From contig NZ_JAAMQZ010000010.1 in NCBI RefSeq assembly GCF_013522825.1, forward strand, positions 62,001-126,000: 64,000 nt of DNA, in the 5' to 3' direction. This document shows, piece by piece, positions 1 to 9,930 of the stretch. The DNA is from Stutzerimonas stutzeri (GTDB lineage Bacteria > Pseudomonadota > Gammaproteobacteria > Pseudomonadales > Pseudomonadaceae). The stretch's first letter is position 1. Every line of letters begins with the position of its first letter. The translations under genes and the position numbers were made by a program. The notes under the pieces were generated by a model. That model was not told where the DNA came from, searched no databases, and worked only from the letters and a program-made list of their open reading frames with translations.

Positions 1-125
1 GCAACTTCCGCTTGCGAAGGCGCTTTGGCCGCGCCTGGATTGACGATCACGGCGACCTCGGCCTGAGCCAGGGAGACCGTGGCAAGCAGCGCGACGGCGC
101 AGAGGGTGCGAAGGGATGTTTTCAT
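1..125 (-). CDS. PstS-like small periplasmic protein (N-terminus only)
   Basis: Only the first 41 codons lie in the window; the gene runs off the left edge. The reading starts MKTSLRTLCAVALLATVS and has a clear signal peptide ending LAQA, followed by EVAVIVNPGAAK. This opening resembles the short phosphate-binding-like (PstS family) proteins found next to porins in Pseudomonas. It lies 11 bp downstream of the porin on the same strand, so the two are probably cotranscribed. The family call rests on very little sequence. Confidence 0.5.
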   Translation of the reverse strand, partial: MKTSLRTLCAVALLATVSLAQAEVAVIVNPGAAKAPSQAEV

Positions 126-136
126 CTGGACGCTCC

Positions 137-1306
137 TCAGAATACGAAATCGACGCCAACGGAGACGATGTCGCCGTCGTAGTTGCGGGCCGGGGTACCA
201 GCGGCACCGGAAGTCATGCCATGAACCGTGTTGTCGAAAACCTCCTGGGCGTTACGGGTGAAGACGCCGTCATAGCCATTGGACGTATCGACGCGCTTGT
301 ATTCGCCCTTGACCACCACGGTCGGGGTCGCCTGGTAGTTCAGGCCCAGGGTCCAGGAACTCTGGCGACCACCGTTGTCGTCCAGTTGCGCGTAGGTCAG
401 GTGCGGCAGGAAATCGCCGAAGCGACGACCGCCCATCAGGTAGAAGGAGTCGATTGCTTTCATACCGTCGTTTTCGATCTGTCGCGAAGTCCATTCGTTG
501 CTGCTGATCCAGGTGCCGTTGTCGTACTGGTAGCCGATCGAGATGAACTTGCCTTTCTCTTTATCCAGGCTCAGCAGCGAGAGTGATTCGTTTGCGCCTT
601 GGCCAATAGCGCTGGCGTCTACCACGCCGCTGATATCGGTCTTGATATCGGCTTCGACGTAGCCGATGCGCAGCGTGCCGAAATCATTCGTGGCCAGGCT
701 CAGGCTGGCGCCGAAGAGGTTGCCGTAGTCGATATCGAACAGCTCGTCGTAGGCGTAGTAATCACGGTTCTTCGCCTGACCGCCGGCAATCTGGACAGTC
801 ACCGAACCGTAGGACAGCGGAAGCGTGTAGACCGCATCGACGCCTTCGTAATTGGTCACCTGGACCTGGCTGTAGACCTCGTCGGGCAGGCGCAGCCAGG
901 GGTAGCTGTAGCCGACGTCGAGGCTTTCGGAATACATGTAGACCGGGCTGCGCAGACGCCCGGCACGGAGCATCAGTTGATCGCTGGTCTGCCAGGACAG
1001 GTAGGCCCACTCCAGGTTGGCCTTCCACTCGTCCTGCTCGGCCTTGGCGGTAGCCTGGACGGTCACGCCGACGGCATCGGTCAGGACGTAGCTCAGCTGG
1101 GCGCCGAACTTGGACAGCTGGTCGCCGCGCCAGGAGTCGTTGGTCTGGCCCTGAATGCCATAGCTGCGGCCATCATCTTCGCCACCCAGATGGGTGAAGC
1201 CAACGGTGCCGAAGCCGTTGAAGCGGTATTCGCCCTGATCCAGCGCAAGCGCCGGTGTTGCGGCCAGGCAGGCGGCTGCCAGGCTCATGACACGTAATGC
1301 GGTCAT
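137..1306 (-). CDS. outer-membrane porin-like beta-barrel protein
   Basis: A 389-residue protein with a signal peptide (residues 1-21, ending ATPALA), followed by alternating aromatic/polar strands and a C-terminal phenylalanine (VSVGVDFVF) as in BAM-inserted outer-membrane barrels. Length and composition fit a general or anion porin, with many Gly/Tyr/Asp residues and no cysteine-rich or catalytic motif. It lies between a chemotaxis receptor upstream and a PstS-like protein downstream, all on the minus strand, which hints at a small-anion uptake or sensing group. The substrate cannot be read from the sequence. Confidence 0.7.
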   Translation of the reverse strand: MTALRVMSLAAACLAATPALALDQGEYRFNGFGTVGFTHLGGEDDGRSYGIQGQTNDSWRGDQLSKFGAQLSYVLTDAVGVTVQATAKAEQDEWKANLEWAYLSWQTSDQLMLRAGRLRSPVYMYSESLDVGYSYPWLRLPDEVYSQVQVTNYEGVDAVYTLPLSYGSVTVQIAGGQAKNRDYYAYDELFDIDYGNLFGASLSLATNDFGTLRIGYVEADIKTDISGVVDASAIGQGANESLSLLSLDKEKGKFISIGYQYDNGTWISSNEWTSRQIENDGMKAIDSFYLMGGRRFGDFLPHLTYAQLDDNGGRQSSWTLGLNYQATPTVVVKGEYKRVDTSNGYDGVFTRNAQEVFDNTVHGMTSGAAGTPARNYDGDIVSVGVDFVF

Positions 1307-1327
1307 CGGTGATGCCCCTAAGCAAAG

Positions 1328-2950
1328 TTAAACACGGAACTGGGCGGTGGCCGCCCGCAGGTGGTCGCCGGTGCTGACCAGTTGCTCGCCAAGACGAGCG
1401 GTGGCTTCGGCGCCGTTTGCGGTTGCTTGTGCGTCCTGCTGCAACACTTGGGTTTCTTGTTGGATGGAACTCGACAGGCCGATCTGCTCCTGGGTGAACT
1501 GGGCGATGCCGGCGTTGAGTTCGTCGATCTGGTTGACGGTCTGGGCGATGGCTTCCAGCAGCTGGTTCGCTTCCAGCGAGCGTTCGATGCTCGCGCGGGA
1601 TTTCTCGCCATTGCGGGTCATCACGTCGAGCACCGTGTTGGCGCTGGTTTGCAGGCGCTGAATGATCTGCTGGATCTCGGCGGTCGAGGTGGCGGTCTTC
1701 TGCGCCAGGTTGCGCACCTCGTCGGCGACGACGGCGAAGCCCCGGCCCTGCTCACCGGCGCGGGCCGCCTCGATGGCCGCGTTGAGTGCCAGCAGGTTGG
1801 TCTGCTCGGCGATAGCGCGAATCACGGTCAGTACGGAGCCGACTTCCTGGGTTTCTTCCTCCAGTTGCTCCATGGCCCGCACGGCGCTCTGCACGCTGTC
1901 GCCCAGATCATTGATGCCGCTCGAAAGGCTGCCGACATGTTCGCGCGCCGCTGCCGTCTGGCGGGCTGCGGCGTTGGCTTCGTCCGAGGCCTGGCGCGAG
2001 CGCTGCGCAACTTCCTGGATGCTGCCGGTCATGGTGAGGATGTCGCGGGTGATGGAGTCGGTATGCCGCTGTTGTGACTTGGCGCTTTCTTCCGAGCCTT
2101 GGGTCAGCTTGTACAGCTCTTTCGAGACCTGGCCCAGCGGGGTGGCCGCCTCGATGATCTGGCGAATGGTGCCCTGCAGCTTGTCGAGAAAACCGTTGAA
2201 CAGTTCGATCATGGCGCCGATTTCATCGTTCGACTCGACGTTGACGCGCTGGGTCAGATCACCGTCGCCACGGGCGATGGACTGCAGCGAGGCGATCACG
2301 CCGCGCACGTTGGCCATCACGCTGCGGATCACCAGCCAGGCGCCAAGGCTTACCAGAGTCACCAGGGCGAGGCTGAGGATGATGCCCAGGCGTGTGGTCG
2401 CCGCGTTGGCTTCGCGGGTCTGCGCGAGCGTCTGCTGGAAGTCCTCGTAGGCACCGGAGCGGAAGTCGGCGGCCAGTTTCTGTGCCTGCGCCAGATCGCT
2501 TGCCATGCGGTCGAGGCTCGGGCGCAGGTCGTCGAACGAGGCGCTGCCGTCGATCAGTTTCGCCGAGGCGTTGAAGGCGTTGTCGGCGTAGCCCTTCACG
2601 GCGTTGCGCCAGTTATCCAGCGCCGAGTGTCGTTGCGGTTGATCGCTCAGCAACGCGGCCAGTGCCTGATGCTGGACATCGATATCCTGCAGCACGTCTC
2701 GCGCATCGCCGAGCACTTCGGCTTCGCCAGCCGCCACCGCATTGTTGAGCAGCCCCGGTATGCGCGAGAACTGGAAGATCGCCGCATCGGTTTTTTCCAG
2801 GGTGGGGTAGCTTCGGGTTTCCAGAACCACCAGGCGCGAATCGGTGGCCGACAGCTGCAGGGAGGTGTAGCCCACATAGAGAATCAGCCCGAACAGGGCG
2901 ACGGCAGGCACCAGCAGCAGCTTGGCGGTCAGGGAGAAGTTCTTGAACAT
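1328..2950 (-). CDS. methyl-accepting chemotaxis protein
   Basis: A 540-residue transmembrane chemoreceptor. TM1 is at about residues 10-32 and TM2 at about 188-210. They flank a roughly 155-residue helical periplasmic sensor of the four-helix-bundle type. A HAMP domain follows (about 210-265), then the coiled-coil signalling domain with the conserved hairpin tip [19 protein letters not shown] near residues 380-400, which contacts CheA/CheW. The ligand is unknown. The ATG has no obvious Shine-Dalgarno, but the protein begins sensibly with a short cytoplasmic stretch before TM1. A sigma-28-like promoter lies about 95 bp upstream, consistent with expression with the flagellar regulon. Confidence 0.9.
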   Translation of the reverse strand: MFKNFSLTAKLLLVPAVALFGLILYVGYTSLQLSATDSRLVVLETRSYPTLEKTDAAIFQFSRIPGLLNNAVAAGEAEVLGDARDVLQDIDVQHQALAALLSDQPQRHSALDNWRNAVKGYADNAFNASAKLIDGSASFDDLRPSLDRMASDLAQAQKLAADFRSGAYEDFQQTLAQTREANAATTRLGIILSLALVTLVSLGAWLVIRSVMANVRGVIASLQSIARGDGDLTQRVNVESNDEIGAMIELFNGFLDKLQGTIRQIIEAATPLGQVSKELYKLTQGSEESAKSQQRHTDSITRDILTMTGSIQEVAQRSRQASDEANAAARQTAAAREHVGSLSSGINDLGDSVQSAVRAMEQLEEETQEVGSVLTVIRAIAEQTNLLALNAAIEAARAGEQGRGFAVVADEVRNLAQKTATSTAEIQQIIQRLQTSANTVLDVMTRNGEKSRASIERSLEANQLLEAIAQTVNQIDELNAGIAQFTQEQIGLSSSIQQETQVLQQDAQATANGAEATARLGEQLVSTGDHLRAATAQFRV

Positions 2951-3045
2951 TGGTGGACGAAGGGCAGCGGATACTACGCAAGCGAAACTGATACCGAAAG
3001 GCCATCAGTCGGAAATATTGTGACTGAAGTTGTAATTTGAGTCAT

Positions 3046-3072
3046 ATATCGGTTGTCGCAGGTAGAAGTTGA
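3046..3072 (-). promoter_or_regulatory. sigma-28 (FliA)-type promoter for the chemoreceptor
   Basis: On the minus strand TCAACTTC, an 11-bp spacer and ACCGATAT match the FliA consensus TAAAGTTT-N11-GCCGATAA at exact spacing, with the CCGATA core intact. The predicted start would be near 3038, about 90 nt before the receptor ATG. The -35 is only a partial match. Confidence 0.45.
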
Positions 3073-3180
3073 ATACCGTTGGGCGGATTCAGGTTTTTCG
3101 TGGGGGCGGCGGCTGGTGGCGTTGCGCTTCAGCCGCGAAAATTGCTAACAAGTCCGCTACAGAGGATGGTCGGGCATCTA

Positions 3181-3255
3181 TTCGCGGGCATGGCCCGCTC
3201 CCACAGGGTATGCGGTGTACGCGGCCATCGTGGGAGGGGCCTTGGCCGCGAAGGG
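3181..3255. repeat. REP palindrome pair (inverted)
   Basis: TTCGCGGGCATGGCCCGCTC followed by CCACAGG is the classic Pseudomonas REP form. A second copy in opposite orientation lies at about 3221-3255 (GCGGCCATCGTGGGAGGGGC). The pair occupies the gap between the receptor promoter and the glcB terminator. The remainder of the 2951-3401 gap shows nothing else beyond the promoter and terminator listed. Confidence 0.8.
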
Positions 3256-3356
3256 AACCGCTCGGGCATCGCTTCGCAGGCATGGGCTCAGTGTCCCTGT
3301 CCCGTCCTTCCCGGAAACAGGGTTGCTCCAACAACCCGCAACGGAGACATAGCCAT

Positions 3357-3382
3357 AAAAAAACCGCCCCGAAGGGCGGTTT
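3357..3382 (-). terminator. Rho-independent terminator of glcB
   Basis: A perfect 9-bp stem, AAACCGCCC / GGGCGGTTT, with a 4-base loop is followed on the minus strand by a run of T. It sits about 20 bp beyond the glcB stop codon. Confidence 0.85.
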
Positions 3383-3401
3383 CTCTGACTTGCTGTGCGG
3401 T

Positions 3402-5582
3402 TTACAGGCCGTTCTTGGCCTTGAACTCGCGGCGGCGGCGGTGCAGGACCGGCTCGGTGTAGCCGTTGGGCTGCCTGGTGCCTTCGAGGACCAGTTCCAG
3501 CGCGGCCTGGAAGGCCACGCTGTCATCGAAGTTCGGTGCCATCGGGCGGTACAGCGGATCACCTTCGTTCTGGCGATCAACCACCGGCGCCATGCGCTTG
3601 AGGCTTTCGACGACCTGCTCCTGGGTGACCACACCATGGCGCATCCAGTTGGCCACGTGCTGGCTGGAGATACGCAGGGTGGCGCGGTCTTCCATCAGCG
3701 CGACATCGTTGATGTCCGGAACCTTGGAGCAACCGACGCCCTGCTCGACCCAGCGCACCATGTAGCCGAGGATGCCCTGAGCGTTGTTGTCCAGCTCGTT
3801 GCGCTTTTCCTCGTCGCTCCAGTTGGTGTCCTTGGCCAGCGGGATGGTCAGGATGTCGTCGACCGAGGCCTTGGTGCGCTGGGCCAGTTCGGCCTGGCGG
3901 GCGAACACGTCGACCTTGTGGTAGTGCATGGCGTGCAGGGTGGCGGCGGTCGGCGACGGTACCCACGCGGTGTTGGCGCCGGCCAGCGGGTGGCCGACCT
4001 TCTGTTCCAGCATGGCGGCCATCAGATCGGGCATGGCCCACATGCCCTTGCCGATCTGCGCCTTGCCCTGCAGGCCGCAGGCCAGGCCGACGTCGACGTT
4101 GTTGTCCTCGTAGGAACTGATCCACTTCTCGGCCTTCATCGCGGCCTTGCGTACCACCGGGCCGGCTTCCATGGAGGTGTGGATCTCGTCGCCGGTGCGG
4201 TCGAGGAAGCCGGTGTTGATGAACACCACGCGCTCGCGCGCTTCCTTGATGCAGGCCTTGAGGTTGATCGAGGTGCGGCGCTCTTCGTCCATGATGCCGA
4301 CTTTCAGAGTGTTGCGCGGCAGCCCGAGAACATCCTCGACGCGACCGAACAGTTCGGTGGCGAAGGCCACTTCTTCCGGGCCGTGCATCTTCGGCTTGAC
4401 GATGTAGACCGAGCCGGTACGGGTGTTCTTGCGCGTGGTATTGCCGTTGAGGTTGTGCATGGCGGCGAGGCTGGTAAACAGACCGTCCATGATGCCTTCC
4501 GGCACTTCGTTGCCTTCCTTGTCGAGGATGGCGTCGTTGGTCATCAGGTGCCCGACGTTGCGGATGAACAGCAGGGAGCGGCCATGCAGGGTCAGCTCGC
4601 CGTTGCCGTCGGCCTGGGTGTAGACGCGGTCGGGGTTCATGGCGCGGGTGATGCGCTTGCCGCCCTTTTCCAGTTCCTCGACCAGATCGCCCTTCATCAG
4701 ACCGAGCCAGTTGCGGTAGACGATGGTCTTGTCGTCGGCGTCGACGGCCGCGATGGAGTCTTCGCAGTCCATGATGGTGGTCAGCGCCGCTTCCATCAGG
4801 ATGTCCTTCACGCCGGCGGCGTCGGTCTGGCCGATGGGGCTGGACGGGTCGATCTGGATCTCGAAGTGGATGCCGTTGTGCTTGAGCAGCACGGCGATCG
4901 GCGCGCTGGCTTCGCCCTGGAAGCCGAGCAGCAGTTGCGGGTCTTTCAGGCCGGTGGTGCTGCCGTCTTTCAGGGAGACGACCAGCTGGCCGCCGTCGAT
5001 GCGGTAGCCGGTGGAGTCGACGTGGGAGCCGTTTTCCAGCGGCGCGGCCTCGTCGAGGAAGGCGCGGGCGTAGGCGATGACCTTGTTGCCGCGAACTTCG
5101 TTGTAGCCGGGACCTTTGCTGGCGCCATCGTCTTCGGAGATGGCGTCGGTGCCGTACAGCGCGTCATACAGCGAACCCCAGCGGGCGTTGGCGGCGTTCA
5201 GCGCGAAGCGGGCGTTCATGATCGGCACCACCAGCTGTGGGCCGGCCATGCGGGTGATTTCTTCGTCGACGTTCTGGGTGGTGGCCTGGAAGTCTTCGGC
5301 TTCGGGCAGCAGATAGCCGATTTCCTGCAGGAAGGCCTTGTACGCTACGGCGTCATGAGCCTGGCCGGCACGGGCCTGATGCCAGGCGTCGATCTGTGCC
5401 TGCAGGTCGTCACGCTTGGCCAGCAGCGCGCGGTTCTTCGGCGCCAGATCGTGGATGACGCTGTCGGCACCGGCCCAGAAAGCCGCGGCATCGACGCCAG
5501 TGCCAGGGATCGCTTCGTTGTTGACGAAGTCATACAGGACTTTGGCGACCTGCAGGCCACCGACTTGAACGCGCTCAGTCAT
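3402..5582 (-). CDS. glcB: malate synthase G
   Basis: A 726-residue cytoplasmic enzyme condensing glyoxylate with acetyl-CoA to malate, the second step of the glyoxylate shunt. The N-terminus [20 protein letters not shown] and motifs such as [17 protein letters not shown] and [11 protein letters not shown] identify isoform G, which is monomeric and over 700 residues, rather than the shorter isoform A. I chose the ATG at 5582: GAGG lies 6 nt before it, and a GTG at 5594 would place the ribosome site inside the gene. It is monocistronic, with its own terminator downstream and 170 bp separating it from rarD. Confidence 0.97.
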   Translation of the reverse strand: MTERVQVGGLQVAKVLYDFVNNEAIPGTGVDAAAFWAGADSVIHDLAPKNRALLAKRDDLQAQIDAWHQARAGQAHDAVAYKAFLQEIGYLLPEAEDFQATTQNVDEEITRMAGPQLVVPIMNARFALNAANARWGSLYDALYGTDAISEDDGASKGPGYNEVRGNKVIAYARAFLDEAAPLENGSHVDSTGYRIDGGQLVVSLKDGSTTGLKDPQLLLGFQGEASAPIAVLLKHNGIHFEIQIDPSSPIGQTDAAGVKDILMEAALTTIMDCEDSIAAVDADDKTIVYRNWLGLMKGDLVEELEKGGKRITRAMNPDRVYTQADGNGELTLHGRSLLFIRNVGHLMTNDAILDKEGNEVPEGIMDGLFTSLAAMHNLNGNTTRKNTRTGSVYIVKPKMHGPEEVAFATELFGRVEDVLGLPRNTLKVGIMDEERRTSINLKACIKEARERVVFINTGFLDRTGDEIHTSMEAGPVVRKAAMKAEKWISSYEDNNVDVGLACGLQGKAQIGKGMWAMPDLMAAMLEQKVGHPLAGANTAWVPSPTAATLHAMHYHKVDVFARQAELAQRTKASVDDILTIPLAKDTNWSDEEKRNELDNNAQGILGYMVRWVEQGVGCSKVPDINDVALMEDRATLRISSQHVANWMRHGVVTQEQVVESLKRMAPVVDRQNEGDPLYRPMAPNFDDSVAFQAALELVLEGTRQPNGYTEPVLHRRRREFKAKNGL

Positions 5583-5762
5583 TACTCGCCTCACTTGGTT
5601 TTCTTAAAATCTGTCGGGCCGCAAAATTTCTTGTAGTCCGGGCCGGTCGATACTACATGAAGCGCAGGGGAAAATCAGTCCACTGAAAGGGGTGACTTCT
5701 CAGGGGTATCAATGCCTTGCAGCCCTTTCGCGCATCTCGAAAGGCAGCTTGAAACCTGTCGC

Positions 5763-6650
5763 TCACACCGCCTTGCGCATGATTCGCCAGGCATCGTAGC
5801 TGTATACCGCCAGCCCCGCCCAGATGCAGATAAAGGCCAGCTGGCGGTCAGCCGGGAAGGGTTCGTGAAACACCCACACGGCAAGAATCAGCAGCAGGGT
5901 CGGCGTGATGTATTGCAGGAAGCCCAGGGTCGAGTAGGGCAGGTGCCGTGCCGCCGCGTTGAAGCACAGCAGCGGAACCAGCGTCACCGGCCCCGCCGCC
6001 ACCAGCCAAAGTGCGTCGAGCGTGGTCCAGAATGCTGGTTCGGTGCTCGGGCCGCTGCCGAAGAACAACAGCCAGACCAGCGCCAGCGGCAACAGCAGCC
6101 AGGTTTCCACCACCAGGCCGGGCAAGGCCGCCACGGGCGCCTGCTTGCGCAGCAGGCCGTAGCTGCCGAAACTCAACGCCAGCGCAATCGACACCCAGGG
6201 AAACTCACCCAGCGTGATCAGTTGCAGTGCGACCCCGAGGGCCGCCATGGCCACCGCCAGCCACTGCAAGGGTCGCAGTCGCTCGCGCAGGATCAGCAGG
6301 CCCAGCACCACATTGACCAGCGGATTGATGTAGTAGCCCAGGCTTGCCTCGACCATATGGCCGTTGTTCACCGCCCAGACATAGATCAGCCAGTTGCTGG
6401 CGATCAGCACGCTGGAAATCATCAGCACGGCGATTCTTTTCGGGTGCGCGAGTAGCTCCTGCCACCAGCCGGGATGCCTCCAGAACAGGAGCACCAGCGA
6501 GCCGAACAGCGCCGACCAGATGGCACGCTGGGTGACGATTTCCAGCGCGGCATATTGCTCGACGGCTTTGAAATACAGCGGGAACAGACCCCAGATGCAG
6601 AAGGTCGTCAGCCCCAGCAGATAGCCCTTGCGTAAGTCGGCGGTGGCCAT
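5763..6650 (-). CDS. rarD: RarD, EamA-family transporter
   Basis: A 295-residue inner-membrane protein with about ten hydrophobic helices. It starts MATADLRKGYLLGLTTFCIWG and contains the SNWLIYVWAVNNGH and LGYYINPL segments typical of RarD (named after chloramphenicol sensitivity in older annotations). An open frame extends about 440 bp further upstream, but that part reads as low-complexity antisense of the SDR gene, so the start at 6650 is preferred and gives the usual family length. It is divergent from the SDR gene. The substrate is unknown; family members export metabolites. Confidence 0.9.
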   Translation of the reverse strand: MATADLRKGYLLGLTTFCIWGLFPLYFKAVEQYAALEIVTQRAIWSALFGSLVLLFWRHPGWWQELLAHPKRIAVLMISSVLIASNWLIYVWAVNNGHMVEASLGYYINPLVNVVLGLLILRERLRPLQWLAVAMAALGVALQLITLGEFPWVSIALALSFGSYGLLRKQAPVAALPGLVVETWLLLPLALVWLLFFGSGPSTEPAFWTTLDALWLVAAGPVTLVPLLCFNAAARHLPYSTLGFLQYITPTLLLILAVWVFHEPFPADRQLAFICIWAGLAVYSYDAWRIMRKAV

Positions 6651-6816
6651 GGATGTCCTGAATGAGCAACGGAGAGCTCGCCATTCTGCGCCTGATAGAG
6701 CTGTCTGTCTGCCGTTGCGAGCCCCTTGCACAGAGCCGTGAAGCATCTGCAAACATGCGCCGTTGAACCGCAGCGCAGGGCTGGTCGTCACAGGTAATGA
6801 GGTCCAGATGAGGTGC

Positions 6817-7587
6817 ATGATGAAATTGCTGAACAGGATTGCCCTGGTCACTGGCAGTTCCCAGGGGATTGGTCGCGGCATCGCCGTGCGCCTGGCCGAG
6901 GAGGGTGCCGACCTGGTCGTCAATGGCCGGGAGGACAGCGGCGAGGCACGCGAGACCGTCGAACGGATTCGCGCCCTGGGGCGCCGGGTCTGCTTTATCG
7001 CCGCCGATATTGGCGTAGTCGCCGAGTGCCGCCGGCTGGTGGACGAGGCGGTCGCGCAGATGGGCCAGCTCGACATTCTGGTCAACAACGCCGGGGTGCA
7101 GCGGCACAGCCCGTTTCTCGAAGCCGACGAAGCGGATTACGACCGGGTGCTCAGCGTCAACCTGCGCGGTCCGTTTTTCCTCGCCCAGGCCTTTGCGCGG
7201 CATTTGCGCGATAGCGACCGTGGCGGGCGGATCATCAACAACAGCTCGGTTCACGAAGAGCTGCCATTTCCCAACTTCACCAGCTATTGCGCCAGCAAGG
7301 GCGGACTGAAGATGTTCATGCGCAACCTGGCCATCGAGCTGGCGCCGCTGGGCATCACCGTCAACAACGTCGCACCGGGGGCAATCGATACGCCGCTCAA
7401 CCGTGCCCTGATGAACCAGCCGGACAAGCTCGCCAGGCTGCTCGGCAACATCCCCGCCGGGCGCCTCGGCCAGCCGCGAGACGTGGCCGGCGCGGTGGCC
7501 TTTCTCGCCTCTGACGAAGCCAGCTACATCACCGGCACTACGCTGGTGATCGATGGTGGACTGCTATGGAACTACAGCGAACAATGA
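6817..7587 (+). CDS. SDR oxidoreductase, glucose 1-dehydrogenase-like
   Basis: A classical short-chain dehydrogenase of about 256 residues. The NAD(P)-binding motif TGSSQGIGRG is near residue 11, NNAG is mid-protein, and the catalytic Ser (NNSSVHE) is followed by YCASKGG with the Tyr/Lys pair. The SSVHE..P.P.F..Y.ASKGG.K stretch and the C-terminal ASYITGTTLVIDGG are close to Bacillus glucose 1-dehydrogenases. GAGG precedes two adjacent ATGs at 6817 and 6820; either could be used. Its stop overlaps the start of the trehalase gene, so the two are translationally coupled. Glucose as substrate is inference from motif likeness and this coupling. Confidence 0.85.
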   Translation: MMKLLNRIALVTGSSQGIGRGIAVRLAEEGADLVVNGREDSGEARETVERIRALGRRVCFIAADIGVVAECRRLVDEAVAQMGQLDILVNNAGVQRHSPFLEADEADYDRVLSVNLRGPFFLAQAFARHLRDSDRGGRIINNSSVHEELPFPNFTSYCASKGGLKMFMRNLAIELAPLGITVNNVAPGAIDTPLNRALMNQPDKLARLLGNIPAGRLGQPRDVAGAVAFLASDEASYITGTTLVIDGGLLWNYSEQ

Positions 7588-9194
7588 CCGATAGCGACCG
7601 GATCTCCTGCAATGAGCCACCCTTCAATCATGATATTCATGCGGTTTCCGCTGCCGACACCCTGACGCCGGCGGATCGCTATCAGGAACTCTTCATCGCG
7701 GTGCAGATGCAGCGCGTCTTTTCTGACAGCAAGACCTTCGTCGATTGCGCGCCGCGCCAGCATCCCGAGGAGATTCTGGAGGCTTATCGGGCGCGCTGTG
7801 ATGATCCGGATTTCGACTTGCCGGCCTTTGTCGCGGAGCATTTCAGCACGTTCGAAATGCCGTCCAAGGAATTCGTCGCCAACCCCGACGACAGCCTCGG
7901 CGATCACATCGACCGGCTCTGGCCGGTGCTGATCCGGCATCCACAGGATCATCCGGCGCACTCCTCGCTGTTGCCACTGCCGCATGACTACGTGGTGCCG
8001 GGTGGGCGTTTCACCGAGCTGTACTATTGGGATTCGTACTTCACCATGCTGGGGCTGGACGAGAGTGGGCATTGCGATCTGCTGCGGTCCATGGCTGACA
8101 ACTTCGCCTACCTGATCGATACCTACGGCCATGTACCCAACGGCAATCGCACCTATTACCTGGGCCGCTCGCAACCGCCGGTGTTCGCGTTGATGGCCGA
8201 CCTGTTCGAGGAGCACGGCGTGCATCGCGCCAGCGATTACCTGCCGCAACTGCTCAAGGAACATGCCTTCTGGATGGCGGGTGGCGACGCGTTGCGACTG
8301 GGCGAGGTGAGTCAGCGCTGCGTTTGTCTGGCCGATGGCAGCGTACTCAACCGTTACTGGGACGAGCGTGATACGCCGCGCGAAGAGGCCTATCGGGAAG
8401 ATATCGAAACCGCGCGGGCCTCGGGCCGCCCGGCGCACGAGGTCTACCGCGACCTGCGCGCAGGCGCTGAATCCGGCTGGGATTTCAGCTCTCGCTGGCT
8501 GGACGACTCCGAGCAGCTGTCGAGCATCCGCACCACCTGCATCATCCCGGTGGATCTGAACAGCTTTCTCTACAAACTCGAATGCCAGATCGCCCGACTC
8601 AGCGAGGTGAAAGGGCAGGATGACCACGCCAGGGCATTCCGCCTGCGTGCCGAGGCGCGCCTGGCGGCCATCGACCGTTACCTGTGGAGCGAGCGCGAGG
8701 GCGCCTATTTCGACTATGACTGGACGCTGCAAAGGCAGCGCGACAATCTTACGGCGGCGACGCTGACACCCTTGTTCGTGCAGGCGGCCAGTTCCGCTCA
8801 GGCCGAGCGCGTGGCCGATATCGTGCGGCGGCGCCTGCTTGCCCCCGGAGGCCTGGCAACCACCGAGAGCAGTGCCAGCGGCGAGCAATGGGACCGCCCC
8901 AACGGTTGGGCGCCCCTGCAATGGATGGGCATCCGTGGGCTGCAGCATTACGGCCAGGACGCGCTGGCGCTGCAGATCGAGGAGCGCTGGCTGGGTATCG
9001 TCGCCTACCTCTTCGAGCGGGAAAGCAAGCTGGTGGAGAAGTATGTCCTGCGAGCCTGCACCGAGCATGCCGGCGGCGGCGAATACCCGCTGCAGGACGG
9101 TTTCGGCTGGACCAACGGTGTCACCCGCAAACTCATGCAGGAAGACCCGACCCATGAGGCGAACCGTTGCCGGGCGGGTCGCTGTTGCGAGTAG
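7584..9194 (+). CDS. cytoplasmic trehalase (GH37)
   Basis: A 536-residue glycoside hydrolase family 37 enzyme splitting trehalose into two glucose molecules. Both family signatures are present: PGGRFTELYYWDSY near residue 140 and QWDRPNGWAP near residue 435. A glycine-rich GGGEYPLQDGFGWTNGV lies near the C-terminus. No signal peptide is visible, so it is the TreF-like cytoplasmic form rather than periplasmic TreA. The ATG overlaps the SDR stop (ATGA); an in-frame ATG at 7566 inside the SDR gene is less likely. It ends only 22 bp from the convergent lipoprotein gene, with no clear terminator between. Confidence 0.93.
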   Translation: MTDSDRISCNEPPFNHDIHAVSAADTLTPADRYQELFIAVQMQRVFSDSKTFVDCAPRQHPEEILEAYRARCDDPDFDLPAFVAEHFSTFEMPSKEFVANPDDSLGDHIDRLWPVLIRHPQDHPAHSSLLPLPHDYVVPGGRFTELYYWDSYFTMLGLDESGHCDLLRSMADNFAYLIDTYGHVPNGNRTYYLGRSQPPVFALMADLFEEHGVHRASDYLPQLLKEHAFWMAGGDALRLGEVSQRCVCLADGSVLNRYWDERDTPREEAYREDIETARASGRPAHEVYRDLRAGAESGWDFSSRWLDDSEQLSSIRTTCIIPVDLNSFLYKLECQIARLSEVKGQDDHARAFRLRAEARLAAIDRYLWSEREGAYFDYDWTLQRQRDNLTAATLTPLFVQAASSAQAERVADIVRRRLLAPGGLATTESSASGEQWDRPNGWAPLQWMGIRGLQHYGQDALALQIEERWLGIVAYLFERESKLVEKYVLRACTEHAGGGEYPLQDGFGWTNGVTRKLMQEDPTHEANRCRAGRCCE

Positions 9195-9216
9195 TTCGTG
9201 AGTGTCGTGTGCCCTT

Positions 9217-9717
9217 TCAGGGTACGCGCCGATAGGGGTTGGTGCTGACGTCGGGCAGCTTCAGCGTGCCTTTCTCGACGAAGCGCTGGGTGCCGAACAG
9301 ACCGCCGGCCAGCTTGCCGCGCAGCACATAGGGCACCTGCTCCTGACCGAGGCGCTCGGCCAGCCCGAACGCCTGGCGCGCCGCCGAGAAGGCGGAGACG
9401 GTTACCGGCACCTGCAACAGGCTTTCACCGAAGCGTGGCACGCTGCCCTGGTGGTCGCTGACGCCGCTGGCCAGACGTCGACCATTGACCTCCAGTTCGA
9501 GCGCCACGCCGTTGTAATCGAGGGCTATATCGTTGGGGTTCTGGATCCGCAGCTTTACCAGCATGCGCAGTTCCAGACCTTCACCGGGCAGCGGCTCGAT
9601 ACCGGCGACCTGCACATTCAACGGATCGCGCGGGGTGAACAGCGCACAGGCGCTCAGGCTCAGCAACAGGCTGACGAGCAGCAGACGGGCAAGGACAGCG
9701 GTGGGGCGCATCGGCAT
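9217..9717 (-). CDS. LEA14/WHy-domain lipoprotein
   Basis: A 166-residue lipoprotein. The signal sequence ends in LSLSACALF, with a good lipobox at LSAC. The mature part has a LEA type 2 (WHy) domain: LRIQNPNDIALDYNGVALELEVNG and a terminal strand motif, the fold seen in desiccation-related LEA14 proteins. AGGAG lies 7 nt before the ATG at 9717; an upstream extension to 9780 would bury the signal peptide. It sits next to a trehalase, another osmotic/desiccation-linked function, but on the opposite strand. Confidence 0.85.
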   Translation of the reverse strand: MPMRPTAVLARLLLVSLLLSLSACALFTPRDPLNVQVAGIEPLPGEGLELRMLVKLRIQNPNDIALDYNGVALELEVNGRRLASGVSDHQGSVPRFGESLLQVPVTVSAFSAARQAFGLAERLGQEQVPYVLRGKLAGGLFGTQRFVEKGTLKLPDVSTNPYRRVP

Positions 9718-9818
9718 CGGGAGTCTCCTGGGCAGGAACGTGTCTACCGCAGTATGGCTGAACGCGGCAACGTGGCTCACCGTGAAACGTCAACAGAGCC
9801 TCGAAAGCTCGGCTGCTT

Positions 9819-9930
9819 CTTGTCGGAGCGAGCCATGCTCGCGAAAGCAGCCGCGCCGGTGCGTGACTTCGCGGGCATGGCCCGCTCCTACAGCGCAGGC
9901 GTGCAGGTGGCCATGATGGGAGGGCCTTGG
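9819..9930. repeat. REP cluster
   Basis: Three REP-type palindromes: an inverted copy at about 9819-9845 (GAGCGAGCCATGCTCGCGAA), a direct copy at about 9865-9893 (TTCGCGGGCATGGCCCGCTC) and a degenerate inverted copy at about 9907-9930. Confidence 0.75.

Noticed and set aside
3069..5636. 855-codon open frame opposite glcB
   Set aside because: It is the mirror of a well-conserved malate synthase and reads as His/Val/Gly-rich antisense; long antisense frames are normal in high-GC genes.
5595..5762. Terminator or small RNA between rarD and glcB
   Set aside because: A CTTTCG/CGAAAG stem exists near 5725 but no T tract follows on either strand and no promoter is evident.
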